Positions 9,728-20,449 of a DNA stretch of 64,000 nt are shown piece after piece (the first letter of the stretch is position 1; every line of letters begins with the position of its first letter). Where the stretch lies: assembly GCA_965199705.1 (NCBI GenBank), contig OZ241359.1, positions 372,001 through 436,000 on the forward strand, read 5' to 3'. Both the position numbers and the translations under genes were made by a program. A model generated the notes under the pieces. That model ran no database searches. It saw nothing but the letters and a program-made list of their open reading frames with translations, and had not been told where the DNA came from. The stretch comes from Azophilus sp965199705. Its GTDB lineage: Bacteria > Pseudomonadota > Gammaproteobacteria > Pseudomonadales > Azotimanducaceae.

Positions 9728-11515
9728 ATGCGCGCCACCGATCCCGCCAGTATTGGCGCGAAGGCATTGGTCGCAAGCGCACCGGTGAGTGGCTGGCTGC
9801 GTGCGGGCCTGGCCGGCCTGCTCCTCCTGTGGATGGCCGGCTGTCAGACGCCTGCGCCCATTGATGAACCGGCGGCGCCCGGCGCGGAGGATGGCGCCGA
9901 TGCCCTGCTGAAGTCGCCGATGGTGGCCGCCTTGCGTCAGGCGGCTGAGGCGCTGGACAAGGCGGACTGGTCGTCGGCGCAGGCGCTGCTCGATCAGCTG
10001 GACCCGGCCAGGCTGACGGCATCCGATGCGCGCCTGTATCAGGCGTCCCGGCTTGCGCTTGCACTCGGCCTGAACGATCTGCCCCTGGCGCAGCAGATTC
10101 GGGCACAACTGACACAAGACCGTCATGATGCGCGCACGGCCTGGGTGATCGCTGATTTCTGCGAGCGCACAGGTCAACCGATTTGCGCGTTGCAGGCGCT
10201 GCTGGAAGTTGACGCCGAGGTCGGCGACCGACAGGCGATCCATGATCGCATCTGGCGTCTGAGCGGGGCGGTAGGCTTGTCCGTTCCCGCCGAGCTGGCA
10301 GATCTTGCGGCCTGGTCGCCGCTCGATGGTTTGCGAAAGGCGCTCGACCCATTTGCCACCTTGGCGCAGCGTCGCATGGCGGTGCTGGAATGGCGCTCGG
10401 CCCATGCCGGGCATCCGCTCGCCCGGCTGCTGCCAAGTGCCCTGGAAGCCTTGCGAATTCTGCCGGCCCGGCCGGAGCGGGTGGGTCTCTTCCTGCCGCT
10501 GAGTGGCAGCCTGGCGGGCGCTGGCAAGGCAGTTCGGGATGGGTTTGTCGCTGCCTATCTGGCGGACAGGCGGCCCGACCGGCCTGAACTACGCTTCTAC
10601 GATACCGGAGCGGGGCAGGATTCGATCCCCGCCCTGTTTCGACGGGCGCAATCCGAAGGCGTGCAATTCATCGCCGGGCCGCTGGAAAAGGCGGTTGTGC
10701 AGCGTCTGTTGACAATCGGCCCGAACCTGCCGGTTCTGGGTCTGAACTATCCGGAGGGGCCGACGCCAGCGGGATTCCGCAGCCTCGGCCTGGCGATGGA
10801 AGATGAGGCCGAGACGATTGCTCAGCGCCTTGCCGAAGCGGGGTTGGAGCGTCTGCTGGTGATTCACAACAGCCAGAACTGGTCCATCCGGGGGGCAGAT
10901 CGAATGGCGCAGATCTGGCCAGGTCATGTCGATCAGAGCGGCGTTGATCGCATTGAGCGCATGACCGAGTCCGTTTCGGAGGCCATGCTGGTAGCCGCCA
11001 GCGAGAATCGTCACGAGCAGCTGCAAAAGCAACTCCGCGTGGAACTGGAATTTCAGCCCAGGGGTCGGGCAGACCTGGACGGCGTGGTCGCGTTTGTCTC
11101 GCACATCGAAGCCCTGGCGCTGGCGCCGGCGCTGAAGTTTCACGGCGCGGATGAACTGCCGGTGTACGCCAGTTCCCAGAGTGTGCGTAACGCCGATTCC
11201 CTGGTTGATCTGGCCGGCTTCGAGGTTGCGGACATCCCGTTTCTGTTGCAATCCGAGGCCTTTGCCGATGTCAGCGATGCCATGCCGGACGCCAACCGAG
11301 GCAATCTCGGCGGCTTCTTTGCACTGGGGCTGGATGCTTACCGGGTATTCGACTACTGGCCCTTGTTGCGCGTCGATGAACCCCTGCCCGGCGCCACAGG
11401 GCTGCTGCGCCTTGACGCCCAAGGCCAGATTCGCAGGCGTTTGTCCTGGGGCCGGGTGTCGGGCGGCGAGGTTGCCCTGGCCGCCAATCCGGCGCCGCTT
11501 CAGGCGGATGGCTGA
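9728..11515 (+). CDS. lpoA: Penicillin-binding protein activator lipoprotein LpoA (YraM/LppC)
   Basis: This outer-membrane lipoprotein stimulates PBP1A for peptidoglycan synthesis. From ATG 9728 (595 residues) the signal peptide ends in LLLWMAGC, a lipobox with Cys about residue 37. The N-terminal part is helical and TPR-like. The C-terminal part is a periplasmic-binding-protein-like LppC domain (VGLFLPLSGSLAGAGKAVRDGF, then FIAGPLEKA). E. coli LpoA is somewhat longer, mainly in the N-terminal part. It is first in an operon with yraN and dolP and overlaps yraN by 8 bases. An open extension upstream to 9509 runs into divergent rsmI and is rejected. Confidence 0.9.
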   Translation: MRATDPASIGAKALVASAPVSGWLRAGLAGLLLLWMAGCQTPAPIDEPAAPGAEDGADALLKSPMVAALRQAAEALDKADWSSAQALLDQLDPARLTASDARLYQASRLALALGLNDLPLAQQIRAQLTQDRHDARTAWVIADFCERTGQPICALQALLEVDAEVGDRQAIHDRIWRLSGAVGLSVPAELADLAAWSPLDGLRKALDPFATLAQRRMAVLEWRSAHAGHPLARLLPSALEALRILPARPERVGLFLPLSGSLAGAGKAVRDGFVAAYLADRRPDRPELRFYDTGAGQDSIPALFRRAQSEGVQFIAGPLEKAVVQRLLTIGPNLPVLGLNYPEGPTPAGFRSLGLAMEDEAETIAQRLAEAGLERLLVIHNSQNWSIRGADRMAQIWPGHVDQSGVDRIERMTESVSEAMLVAASENRHEQLQKQLRVELEFQPRGRADLDGVVAFVSHIEALALAPALKFHGADELPVYASSQSVRNADSLVDLAGFEVADIPFLLQSEAFADVSDAMPDANRGNLGGFFALGLDAYRVFDYWPLLRVDEPLPGATGLLRLDAQGQIRRRLSWGRVSGGEVALAANPAPLQADG

Positions 11516-11906
11516 TTCTCGGGCAAGCACTCGACAGCGTGGCGCCCGTGCCGAGTCTGCTGCCGGACGCTGGTTGCAGCATCAGGGGTTGGTCCGGTTG
11601 GCGGCCAACTACCGCTGTCGTTTCGGTGAAATCGATCTTGTCATGCAGGATCGGGCTGAAGGCGTTCTCGTGTTTGTGGAGGTGCGCTCCCGGCACACGG
11701 GCCAGTTTCTGTCGCCGGCTGAGAGCGTGGATCATCGAAAGCAGCAGCGCCTTGCGCTGACAGCCAACCACTTCCTGCTCTGTCATCCCCGGTTTGCGAA
11801 TTTGCCGGCCAGGTTTGACGTTGTTGCCGTGACCGGCTCACACTATCGGCGCCGCTTTGAATGGACACGCGATGCGTTTTGTCTCGATGAGGTCATTCCG
11901 GCCTGA
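11508..11906 (+). CDS. yraN: YraN family endonuclease-like protein (UPF0102)
   Basis: This 132-residue protein carries the UPF0102 pattern: RGARAESAAGRWLQHQGL, then CRFGEIDLVMQD and VLVFVEVRSR. GEIDLV and VEVR mark a PD-(D/E)XK-like nuclease core. The biochemical role is not established. ATG 11508 lies inside the end of lpoA, and the 3' end overlaps dolP, so the three genes are translationally coupled. The diaA gene found between yraN and dolP in E. coli is absent here. Confidence 0.9.
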   Translation: MADSRASTRQRGARAESAAGRWLQHQGLVRLAANYRCRFGEIDLVMQDRAEGVLVFVEVRSRHTGQFLSPAESVDHRKQQRLALTANHFLLCHPRFANLPARFDVVAVTGSHYRRRFEWTRDAFCLDEVIPA

Positions 11907-12435
11907 ATGGTCAGCCGCCTGGCTGATGTTGTTGCTGTCCGCCTGCGCCAATATCTCGGATGATCCCAGGGCCCGCACGCCGGGCGCGGTGGTTGATGAC
12001 GCAGTGCTCGAGCGCGTGGTGGCGTCAGAGGTCAGGGCGGCAAGCGCCGGCCTGAAGGCAGCGCATCTGGTGGTCGTTTGCTATAACGGGACTGTCTTGC
12101 TGCTCGGCCAGGTGGCCGAGGAGGCAGACCGTGAGCAGGCGGAAGCGGCCGCCCGGGGCGTGTCAAAGGCGCGTCGAGTGATCAACGAGTTAACCGTTGG
12201 CGAGCGCACTTCGCTGTTCCGAAGAACCGGTGATACGACGATCGGCGCCAAGGTAAAGGCGCGGTTGCGAGCGGCGGAAGACGTGCCAGGGCAGGTGATC
12301 AAGGTGGAAGCTGAAAACCGGGTTGTTTACCTGATGGGCAGCATCACCCGCGAGGAAGCCGAGCGAGCGGTCGCGATCGCCAGGCTGGTGTCTGGCATAG
12401 AGCGGATCGTCAAGATTTTTGACTACATCGATTGA
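11872..12435 (+). CDS. dolP: Outer-membrane BON-domain lipoprotein (DolP/YraP-like)
   Basis: The protein has two BON domains. The first spans about residues 45-110 (VVASEVRAASAGL, GTVLLLGQVAEEADREQAE) and the second about 115-185 (TTIGAKVKARLRAAEDV, RVVYLMGSITREEAERAV). BON domains bind phospholipid; DolP helps keep the outer membrane intact. The signal peptide ends LLLSAC, a good lipobox. Starts at ATG 11872 and ATG 11887 are both possible; the second gives a more usual 20-residue signal. It overlaps yraN and ends 15 bases from convergent dciA. Confidence 0.88.
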   Translation: MRFVSMRSFRPEWSAAWLMLLLSACANISDDPRARTPGAVVDDAVLERVVASEVRAASAGLKAAHLVVVCYNGTVLLLGQVAEEADREQAEAAARGVSKARRVINELTVGERTSLFRRTGDTTIGAKVKARLRAAEDVPGQVIKVEAENRVVYLMGSITREEAERAVAIARLVSGIERIVKIFDYID

Positions 12436-12450
12436 TCCAGAGTGCGCGGG

Positions 12451-12789
12451 TCAGCGGCTGGCGACGAGCACGCTGATTTCTTTCAAGCTGCTGAAATGGG
12501 GCAGGTTCTTGAGTTTGCTGACAACCTCCGGGCACAGGATACGCATCTGGGTGGCGGCTGAACTGTTGCTGCAAGTGACAGTGAGCACCGGGCCGGTGAG
12601 TGCCCGGGCGGTACAGGCCGGGGCCAGACGCGGCGGCAGCACCGCGCGCAGCTCGGCAGACCAGATTTCCTGATCCGAGGCTTGCGAAAGCAGCTTCTGC
12701 AAGCGAGAGCGCTTTTGCTGGCCCTGCTGCAGAAGTGCGCCGATCTTCACACTGTCCTCATCGCGCTGGCCATGGGCGGTATCCTGCAT
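12451..12789 (-). CDS. dciA: DciA-like DUF721 protein
   Basis: From ATG 12789 the protein has 112 residues. It shows a basic helix (QQGQQKRSRLQKLLSQ) followed by a beta-rich DUF721/KH-like domain (AVLPPRLAPACTARALTGP, LTVTCSNSSAATQMRI). DciA is the helicase operator that loads DnaB in bacteria lacking DnaC. Its position directly before divergent secA matches other Gammaproteobacteria. A longer frame starts at TTG 12858, but those residues fall in the REP-like repeat zone and look non-coding. Confidence 0.8.
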   Translation of the reverse strand: MQDTAHGQRDEDSVKIGALLQQGQQKRSRLQKLLSQASDQEIWSAELRAVLPPRLAPACTARALTGPVLTVTCSNSSAATQMRILCPEVVSKLKNLPHFSSLKEISVLVASR

Positions 12790-12859
12790 CGGGAGCCAGG
12801 ATGATCGCGGCTTGGCGAGGTCTGCGCAACCCGGTTCCGAACAACTGGTTCCGAACAAC

Positions 12860-12896
12860 CAGCACGGATATTGCGCCAGGGGCCGTGCTGATCACC
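12860..12896 (+). repeat. REP-like repeat copy 1, perfect hairpin
   Basis: The sequence contains GGATATTGCGCCAGGGGCCG, the core of the dispersed repeat. CAGCACGG (12860-12867) and CCGTGCTG (12883-12890) form a perfect 8-bp inverted repeat around a 15-base loop. It lies between divergent dciA and secA, where it could act in the 5' leaders of either gene. Confidence 0.8.
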
Positions 12897-13102
12897 GGCC
12901 CCCTTCCTCTCCCTGACTGCGCGTCCCGTACAATAGGGCGGCGAGACGCTTGTCTGCATATCAGATCGATGGCCGGATCGGGATTCATGAATACGTTGCA
13001 CATCCTTCGCCGGGGCCCGTGCGAGTGCCTGGCGGCATTGTCAGCATTGCCACGGGGCGCAGCGAACGACTGCCTGCCTTGCTGGCGCCTGAGCTGCGTC
13101 CC

Positions 13103-15895
<2,793 letters not shown>

Positions 15896-15954
15896 GTGTC
15901 TGAATCCAACCCGGTGTATGGCGGCCGACGGGCGATGCTTGCGCAGGCGCGGCA

Positions 15955-17201
15955 TTGGCGGTAAACCTGCCAGCCTGGCAAGCGCCCAGGCCTGTGCCGG
16001 GCGTGCGTATCGGCGTCGCCAGCGCCGGCATCAAGGGTGCGCGCGACGATCTGGTTGTTATCGAGCTGCCCGCGGAAGCCCGCGCGGCGGGGCTGTTTAC
16101 TCGCAATCGGTTTCGGGCGCCGCCCGTCGAATTGGCTGAGTTGCGGCTGCGCCAGCGCGCGCCGCGCGCCTTGCTCATCAACAGCGGCAACGCCAATGCT
16201 GCAACCGGTGCGCCGGGCCGTGCGGATGCGGAGCAACTGTGCGATCAGGTTGCGGCCAGTTGTGGCGGGTTGCCGCGAGAGGCGGTTCTGCCGTTCTCCA
16301 CGGGCGTGATCGGCGAGCGCCTGCCGGTGGCGGCCATGCGCGAGGCCATTGACCAGGCCACCGCCCGGTTGTCGTCGGATTCGGACGCCTGGGCGCGGGC
16401 GGCTCGCGCAATCATGACCACTGATACCCAGCCCAAGGCGGTGAGCGAGGTCGTCCACCTTGGCAGCGTCGATGTCACCCTGACCGGTATTGCCAAGGGC
16501 GTTGGCATGATTCGGCCAGACATGGCCACCATGCTGGCGTTTCTTTGCTGCGATGCGCGCGGGTAGAGGCTGCGGCGCTGCAAGGCATGATCCGCCAGGC
16601 GGCGGCGAAATCCTTCAACCGCATTACCGTGGATGGCGACACGTCCACCAACGATGCGTTCATCATCTGCGCCACAGGCTGCGCCGGGCCGCATCCCGAG
16701 ATTCTTGCCGAGCCGATCGATCCAGATGCGAGGACGGCTCGGGCGCAGTTGCAGGCCGGTTTCGACCGGGTGGCGTCCGGGCTGGCCGAGCGCATCGTGC
16801 GGGACGCTGAAGGCGCAACCCGATTCGTCGTCATTCGCGTGGCCGGCGGGCGCACCGAGGCCGAGTGTCGTTCGGTGGCCTACACGCTGGCCGAATCGCC
16901 GCTGGTCAAGACGGCGCTGTTCGCAGGCGACCCCAATTGGGGGCGTCTGTGCATGGCCATCGGGCGGGCGGGGATAGATGATCTTGATCCTGGCCGGGTC
17001 AATGTAGCTCTGGGTGACCTGAAGGTGGTGCAGGATGGCATGATGGCGCCAGGCTACGAGGAAGCCGAAGCCGCCGAAATCATGGCCCGCCCGGAGGTGT
17101 GCGTGAACGTGCATCTGGGCCGTGGTCACGCGGTCGATACGGTCTGGACCAGCGATCTGTCTTATGAGTATGTACGCATCAATGCCGAATATCGGACCTG
17201 A
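15955..17201 (+). pseudogene. argJ: Glutamate N-acetyltransferase ArgJ, frameshifted
   Basis: ArgJ transfers acetyl from N-acetylornithine to glutamate in arginine synthesis. The first frame (TTG 15955 to stop 16566) encodes residues 1-203, including LINSGNANAATG and the self-cleavage Thr192 in MATMLAF. The rest (SFNRITVDGDTSTNDAF through the C-terminal EYVRINAEYRT) continues in another frame to 17201. Homology passes smoothly from CCDAR to VEAAALQGM if two bases are removed from the GCGCGCGGG tract at about 16554-16562, so the simplest event is a 2-base insertion in a CG run. It may be a sequencing error or true inactivation; both halves otherwise look intact. Confidence 0.85.
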
Positions 17202-18672
17202 CGCAGCGCTACGGCCAGGGGGCGTAGCCTGGCGTGCGCGGTTCGGCGCCCGGGGCATGGCAGGCTGGGCTGGCGGCCTCTGCCTCTGGCTGGCCGCGAT
17301 CCCGGGCTTGGCGGACGAAGCGCTGCTCGGCGCGGTGGAGCGTCAGCGAGAGGCGGCAGGCGAGTTGGCGCAGGAAATCTGGGCGCTTGCCGAGCTCGGG
17401 TATCAGGAAGTACAGAGTACCCAGCGCTTGCAGTCCTACCTTGCCGAAGCGGGTTTCGCTATCGAGACCCATGTTGCCGACATGCCAACGGCGTTCATCG
17501 GCCAGTACGGTCAGGGCAAACCCGTCATCGGCCTGCTCGCCGAGTTCGATGCCCTGCCCGGGGCCTCTCAGGCCGCGACGCCGCAACGCCAGCCGCTTGT
17601 AGCGGGCGCGCCTGGCCACGCCTGCGGCCACCACCTCTTTGGCGCTGCCTCCGTCACTGCCGCGGTTGCATTGAAGCAGTGGCTGACGGACACGGGCGCT
17701 GCGGGCACCTTGCGCCTGTACGGCACGCCTGCCGAAGAAGGCGGTTCCGGCAAGGTGTATCTGGTGCGCGCGGGCCATTTCGACGATGTGGACGCCGTGC
17801 TGCATTGGCATCCAGCCGACCGCAATGACGCATCCCCTGCCACCAGCACCGCCAACAAGTCCGCCCGAATCACGTTTCACGGGGTTGCCGCCCATGCGGC
17901 TGCTGCTCCGGAGCGCGGCAGGTCGGCGCTTGATGGCGTAGAGGCGATGAACTTCATGGTGAACCTGATGCGTGAGCACATACCGCAGGAGGCGCGCATT
18001 CACTATGTGATTACCGACGGCGGTGAGGCGCCGAACATTGTGCCGGAGCGCGCAAGTGTCTATTACTACGTGCGTCATCCAGATCGGGAAATGGTGAAGC
18101 AGCTATTCGAGCGGGTCATTGTTGCTGCCGAAGCCGCGGCTCTTGGCACGGATACCGAGATGACCTGGGAGGTGATGCACGGCAACTATCCGCTCCTGCC
18201 CAACAAGACCCTGGCGATGCGCATGGATGCGCATCTGCGCAGCCTGCCACCGTTGACCTACAACCCGCAGGAGCGCGCCTTTGCGCTGGCCCTGGCGGAC
18301 ACCCTGCCGGCGCCGACAATCGACATCGACATCCGAGCCGAAGTGCAGCCATTCAAGGCAAAGCACGGCGCCGGCTCCACCGACGTAGGCGACGTGAGTT
18401 GGCTTGCGCCCACCGCCGGCCTGCGCATTGCCACCTGGGTTCCCGGCACCCCGGCGCACTCCTGGCAGGCGGTCGCTGCCGGCGGAGTCAGCATTGGCCA
18501 TGCCGGCATGATGCAGGCCGCCCGGGTGCTGGCGCTCACCGGCGCAGACCTTTTTCGGGACTCGAACCTGAGGATGGCAGCGCAGGCTGAACTGGTTCGG
18601 CGGCGCGGCCCGGATTTCCGATACGAAGCCTTGCTCGGCGACCGGGCGCCGCCGCTCGACTACCGGCGTTGA
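17182..18672 (+). CDS. M20 family amidohydrolase, AbgB-like, exported
   Basis: This zinc peptidase of the M20D/AbgB group cleaves amide bonds such as p-aminobenzoyl-glutamate or N-acyl amino acids. Marks are LLAEFDALPG, GHACGHHLFGAA, GTPAEEGGSGK and VLHWHPAD (metal and catalytic residues), with a GVAAHAAAAPERGRSALD dimerisation segment. A hydrophobic stretch (LCLWLAAIPGLAD) suggests a signal peptide, so it probably acts in the periplasm. ATG 17182 keeps the arginine-rich n-region and overlaps the end of argJ; ATG 17257 is an alternative. The length of 496 residues is normal. Confidence 0.85.
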   Translation: MPNIGPDAALRPGGVAWRARFGARGMAGWAGGLCLWLAAIPGLADEALLGAVERQREAAGELAQEIWALAELGYQEVQSTQRLQSYLAEAGFAIETHVADMPTAFIGQYGQGKPVIGLLAEFDALPGASQAATPQRQPLVAGAPGHACGHHLFGAASVTAAVALKQWLTDTGAAGTLRLYGTPAEEGGSGKVYLVRAGHFDDVDAVLHWHPADRNDASPATSTANKSARITFHGVAAHAAAAPERGRSALDGVEAMNFMVNLMREHIPQEARIHYVITDGGEAPNIVPERASVYYYVRHPDREMVKQLFERVIVAAEAAALGTDTEMTWEVMHGNYPLLPNKTLAMRMDAHLRSLPPLTYNPQERAFALALADTLPAPTIDIDIRAEVQPFKAKHGAGSTDVGDVSWLAPTAGLRIATWVPGTPAHSWQAVAAGGVSIGHAGMMQAARVLALTGADLFRDSNLRMAAQAELVRRRGPDFRYEALLGDRAPPLDYRR

Positions 18673-18717
18673 TGGCTTGTGCGCTGTGATACCATGTCCG
18701 GCCTCGCAATCTGAATT

Positions 18718-19071
18718 GGGGGCGATACGGTCTCGACGCTGATCTCAATACAAAAGGTGCATGTCGAGAGGGTAGTGACTCTCGTTAAACAATCGCTGCA
18801 AACCTGATAGTTGCCGAAGAAGACAACTACGCACTAGCGGCCTGAGCCGCTAACGTCGGCGAGTCTTTTCCTGCGGGAACCGTCGGCGGCAAGGCAGCAG
18901 GATCGCGCAATTCACTTCCGCCTGTGAGTGATTGCGTCAAATCGCAGCAGGCTCGCCAAGAGCGCCCTGGCCGTCGGGCCGCTCGCGGTCAAAGCAATAG
19001 ACGGATCTAAGCATGTAGAGCCGATTGTGGCGAATCAACGGACGCGGGTTCGACTCCCGCCGCCTCCACCA
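18718..19071 (+). ncRNA. ssrA: Transfer-messenger RNA
   Basis: The RNA begins GGGGGCGATACGGTCTCGAC and ends GGGTTCGACTCCCGCCGCCT followed by CCACCA. The first seven bases pair with CGCCTCC to form the tRNA-like acceptor stem. The resume signal ATAGTT precedes a GCC codon at 18813. The tag frame reads AEEDNYALAA and ends with TGA at 18843-18845. tmRNA frees stalled ribosomes and marks the nascent protein for proteolysis. CCA is encoded. Length is 354 nt. Confidence 0.97.
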
Positions 19072-19080
19072 CATCCCCTC

Positions 19081-19974
19081 TCAATCAAGCTGCATGAGAG
19101 TGAAAAAGTCAGTTTCGGAAAGAACCTTGATCTCCGCGCCGCCTTCGATCATCTGCTCGACCTTCCGGTGCTTGCTGCTCTTCCGGTAACCATTTGTCCT
19201 CTTGAGGTCCTGGGTTCCCACTACGAGTATGGTGACCCTGCGATTTGCTGCCCCAACTACATTGCATCCTGCTTCAGCAGCCACGTCCGCCGCTTGCCTT
19301 CGAGGAATGCCGAGTGCGCCGGTGAACAAAACCGTTTCTCCGGCCAACGGCCCTTCGAGGTTGCCGCCTCTTCTGATCGAGGACGATGAAGAATGCCTCT
19401 TGATCGAGGACGATGAAGAATGCCTCTCGAAGATTGGTCGCTGCAAGCGCTGCAACCAACCTTCAATGTCCGTACCCGCACTATGGCAGGCATGAATCAC
19501 GATCTCCGCAGCCGCCCTTGCGTCTTGGAGAGCGTCATGATGCTTGAACGAGATTGATAGATCCTGTGCGACGTCCTTGAGACCGTAGCCCTTTCGTCCA
19601 TAACGATCAGGCCATGCCCGACGAACAATCCCGGCACTGTCCAGCCAAGTCACCTGAAGCTGCTCAAGACCATATTTCGTCATCGCTCGTTCAAACGCAA
19701 TTCGATCAAAGGCGGTGTGACTGACCAGCACGGAGCCGCGCAATCGATTGCGCAACTCACCGCGAAGGTCAGGCAGCGTCGGGCTCTGGGCTACATCCTG
19801 CTCGTCTATCCTGTGAATCTTGACGTTCAAAGGATCAAACCAGTCTTCTGGGTTTACCAAAGAATGCCACTGGTCTGTGATCTCTCCGTCTCGAACATGC
19901 ACGATGCCAATCTGACAAATGCTCGCACGATCAGCGTTCGCGGTTTCTACATCGACGGCGTTGAACGTAATCAT
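19081..19974 (-). CDS. DEDDh 3'-5' exonuclease with C-terminal BRCT domain
   Basis: Residues 1-175 form a DnaQ-like exonuclease: D8 and E10 in FNAVDVETAN, an Asp in SHTAFDRIAF, and H-x4-D in HHDALQDARAA. Residues about 215-295 form a BRCT domain (GETVLFTGALGIPRRQAADVA, ILVVGTQDLK). The linker holds a duplicated serine-rich segment. The enzyme probably trims DNA or RNA 3' ends, with BRCT as a protein or DNA docking site. The gene lies 10 bases from the 3' end of ssrA and is visibly richer in A+T than its neighbours, which suggests transfer. It is convergent to ssrA and divergent from rho. Confidence 0.88.
   Translation of the reverse strand: MITFNAVDVETANADRASICQIGIVHVRDGEITDQWHSLVNPEDWFDPLNVKIHRIDEQDVAQSPTLPDLRGELRNRLRGSVLVSHTAFDRIAFERAMTKYGLEQLQVTWLDSAGIVRRAWPDRYGRKGYGLKDVAQDLSISFKHHDALQDARAAAEIVIHACHSAGTDIEGWLQRLQRPIFERHSSSSSIKRHSSSSSIRRGGNLEGPLAGETVLFTGALGIPRRQAADVAAEAGCNVVGAANRRVTILVVGTQDLKRTNGYRKSSKHRKVEQMIEGGAEIKVLSETDFFTLMQLD
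19374..19427 (-). repeat. Perfect 27-bp tandem duplication inside the exonuclease gene
   Basis: TGATCGAGGACGATGAAGAA plus TGCCTCT occurs twice head to tail (19374-19400 and 19401-19427). It adds nine codons and gives RHSSSSSIK followed by RHSSSSSIR in the linker between exonuclease and BRCT domains. Perfect identity implies a recent slippage event. Confidence 0.95.
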
Positions 19975-20449
19975 CCCTTGTTCCCTCCCCCTGTTTGGCG
20001 ATGGAACCCAAGGCTTCGACTCCGCTCAAGACGGGCGGTCAATCGGGCGTAAAGGCGCGCGTGATCCATCAACCAATATCAAAATATCAAATAAATCAGA
20101 GTCTCCTCAACATGCCGTCGGGAATGTCGTCTCCCCAGCATTAACCTGATCTTCCGCCGCGCCCACATGGAGGGCGCTGTACAGGCTCTTGACGCCCGCC
20201 TGCAATGGGCTAGACTAGCGTCGGGATGGGGGTCACCCGGCGCGTTGTTGCTTGCGTCGGCTCGACATCGCTTCGTCTTCGTGTCTTAATGGTCGGCGCC
20301 GAGCGCGATTGGCTGGCGAACAGCAAGCCCTTCGGGTAGAAGCGTTCTGGCGCCAACTGATCAGCGTCCCCATCTGTCACTTCGTGTCCTGACTCGCCCC
20401 GTGCGGCGCCTGGAATGTGTTCCCCAACCAAGAGCTATAAACCATTGTG
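19975..20449. other. Gap upstream of rho, no gene seen
   Basis: This 475-base region separates the divergent exonuclease and rho genes. It contains an A+T-rich patch (about 20075-20105) and a likely rho leader. No convincing gene or consensus promoter is visible. trxA, which usually lies upstream of rho in Gammaproteobacteria, is absent. A leader of this length would fit Rho autoregulation, but no specific element is identified. Confidence 0.4.

Noticed and set aside
16540..16570. Programmed ribosomal frameshifting in argJ
   Set aside because: No X-XXY-YYZ slippery heptamer is present at the junction, and the simplest repair is removal of two bases from a CG run, so an indel is more likely.
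20011..20030. Possible attR-like copy of the ssrA 3' end
   Set aside because: Only TTCGACTCC plus a shifted GC is shared, too short to claim an attachment-site duplication; kept only as a weak hint.
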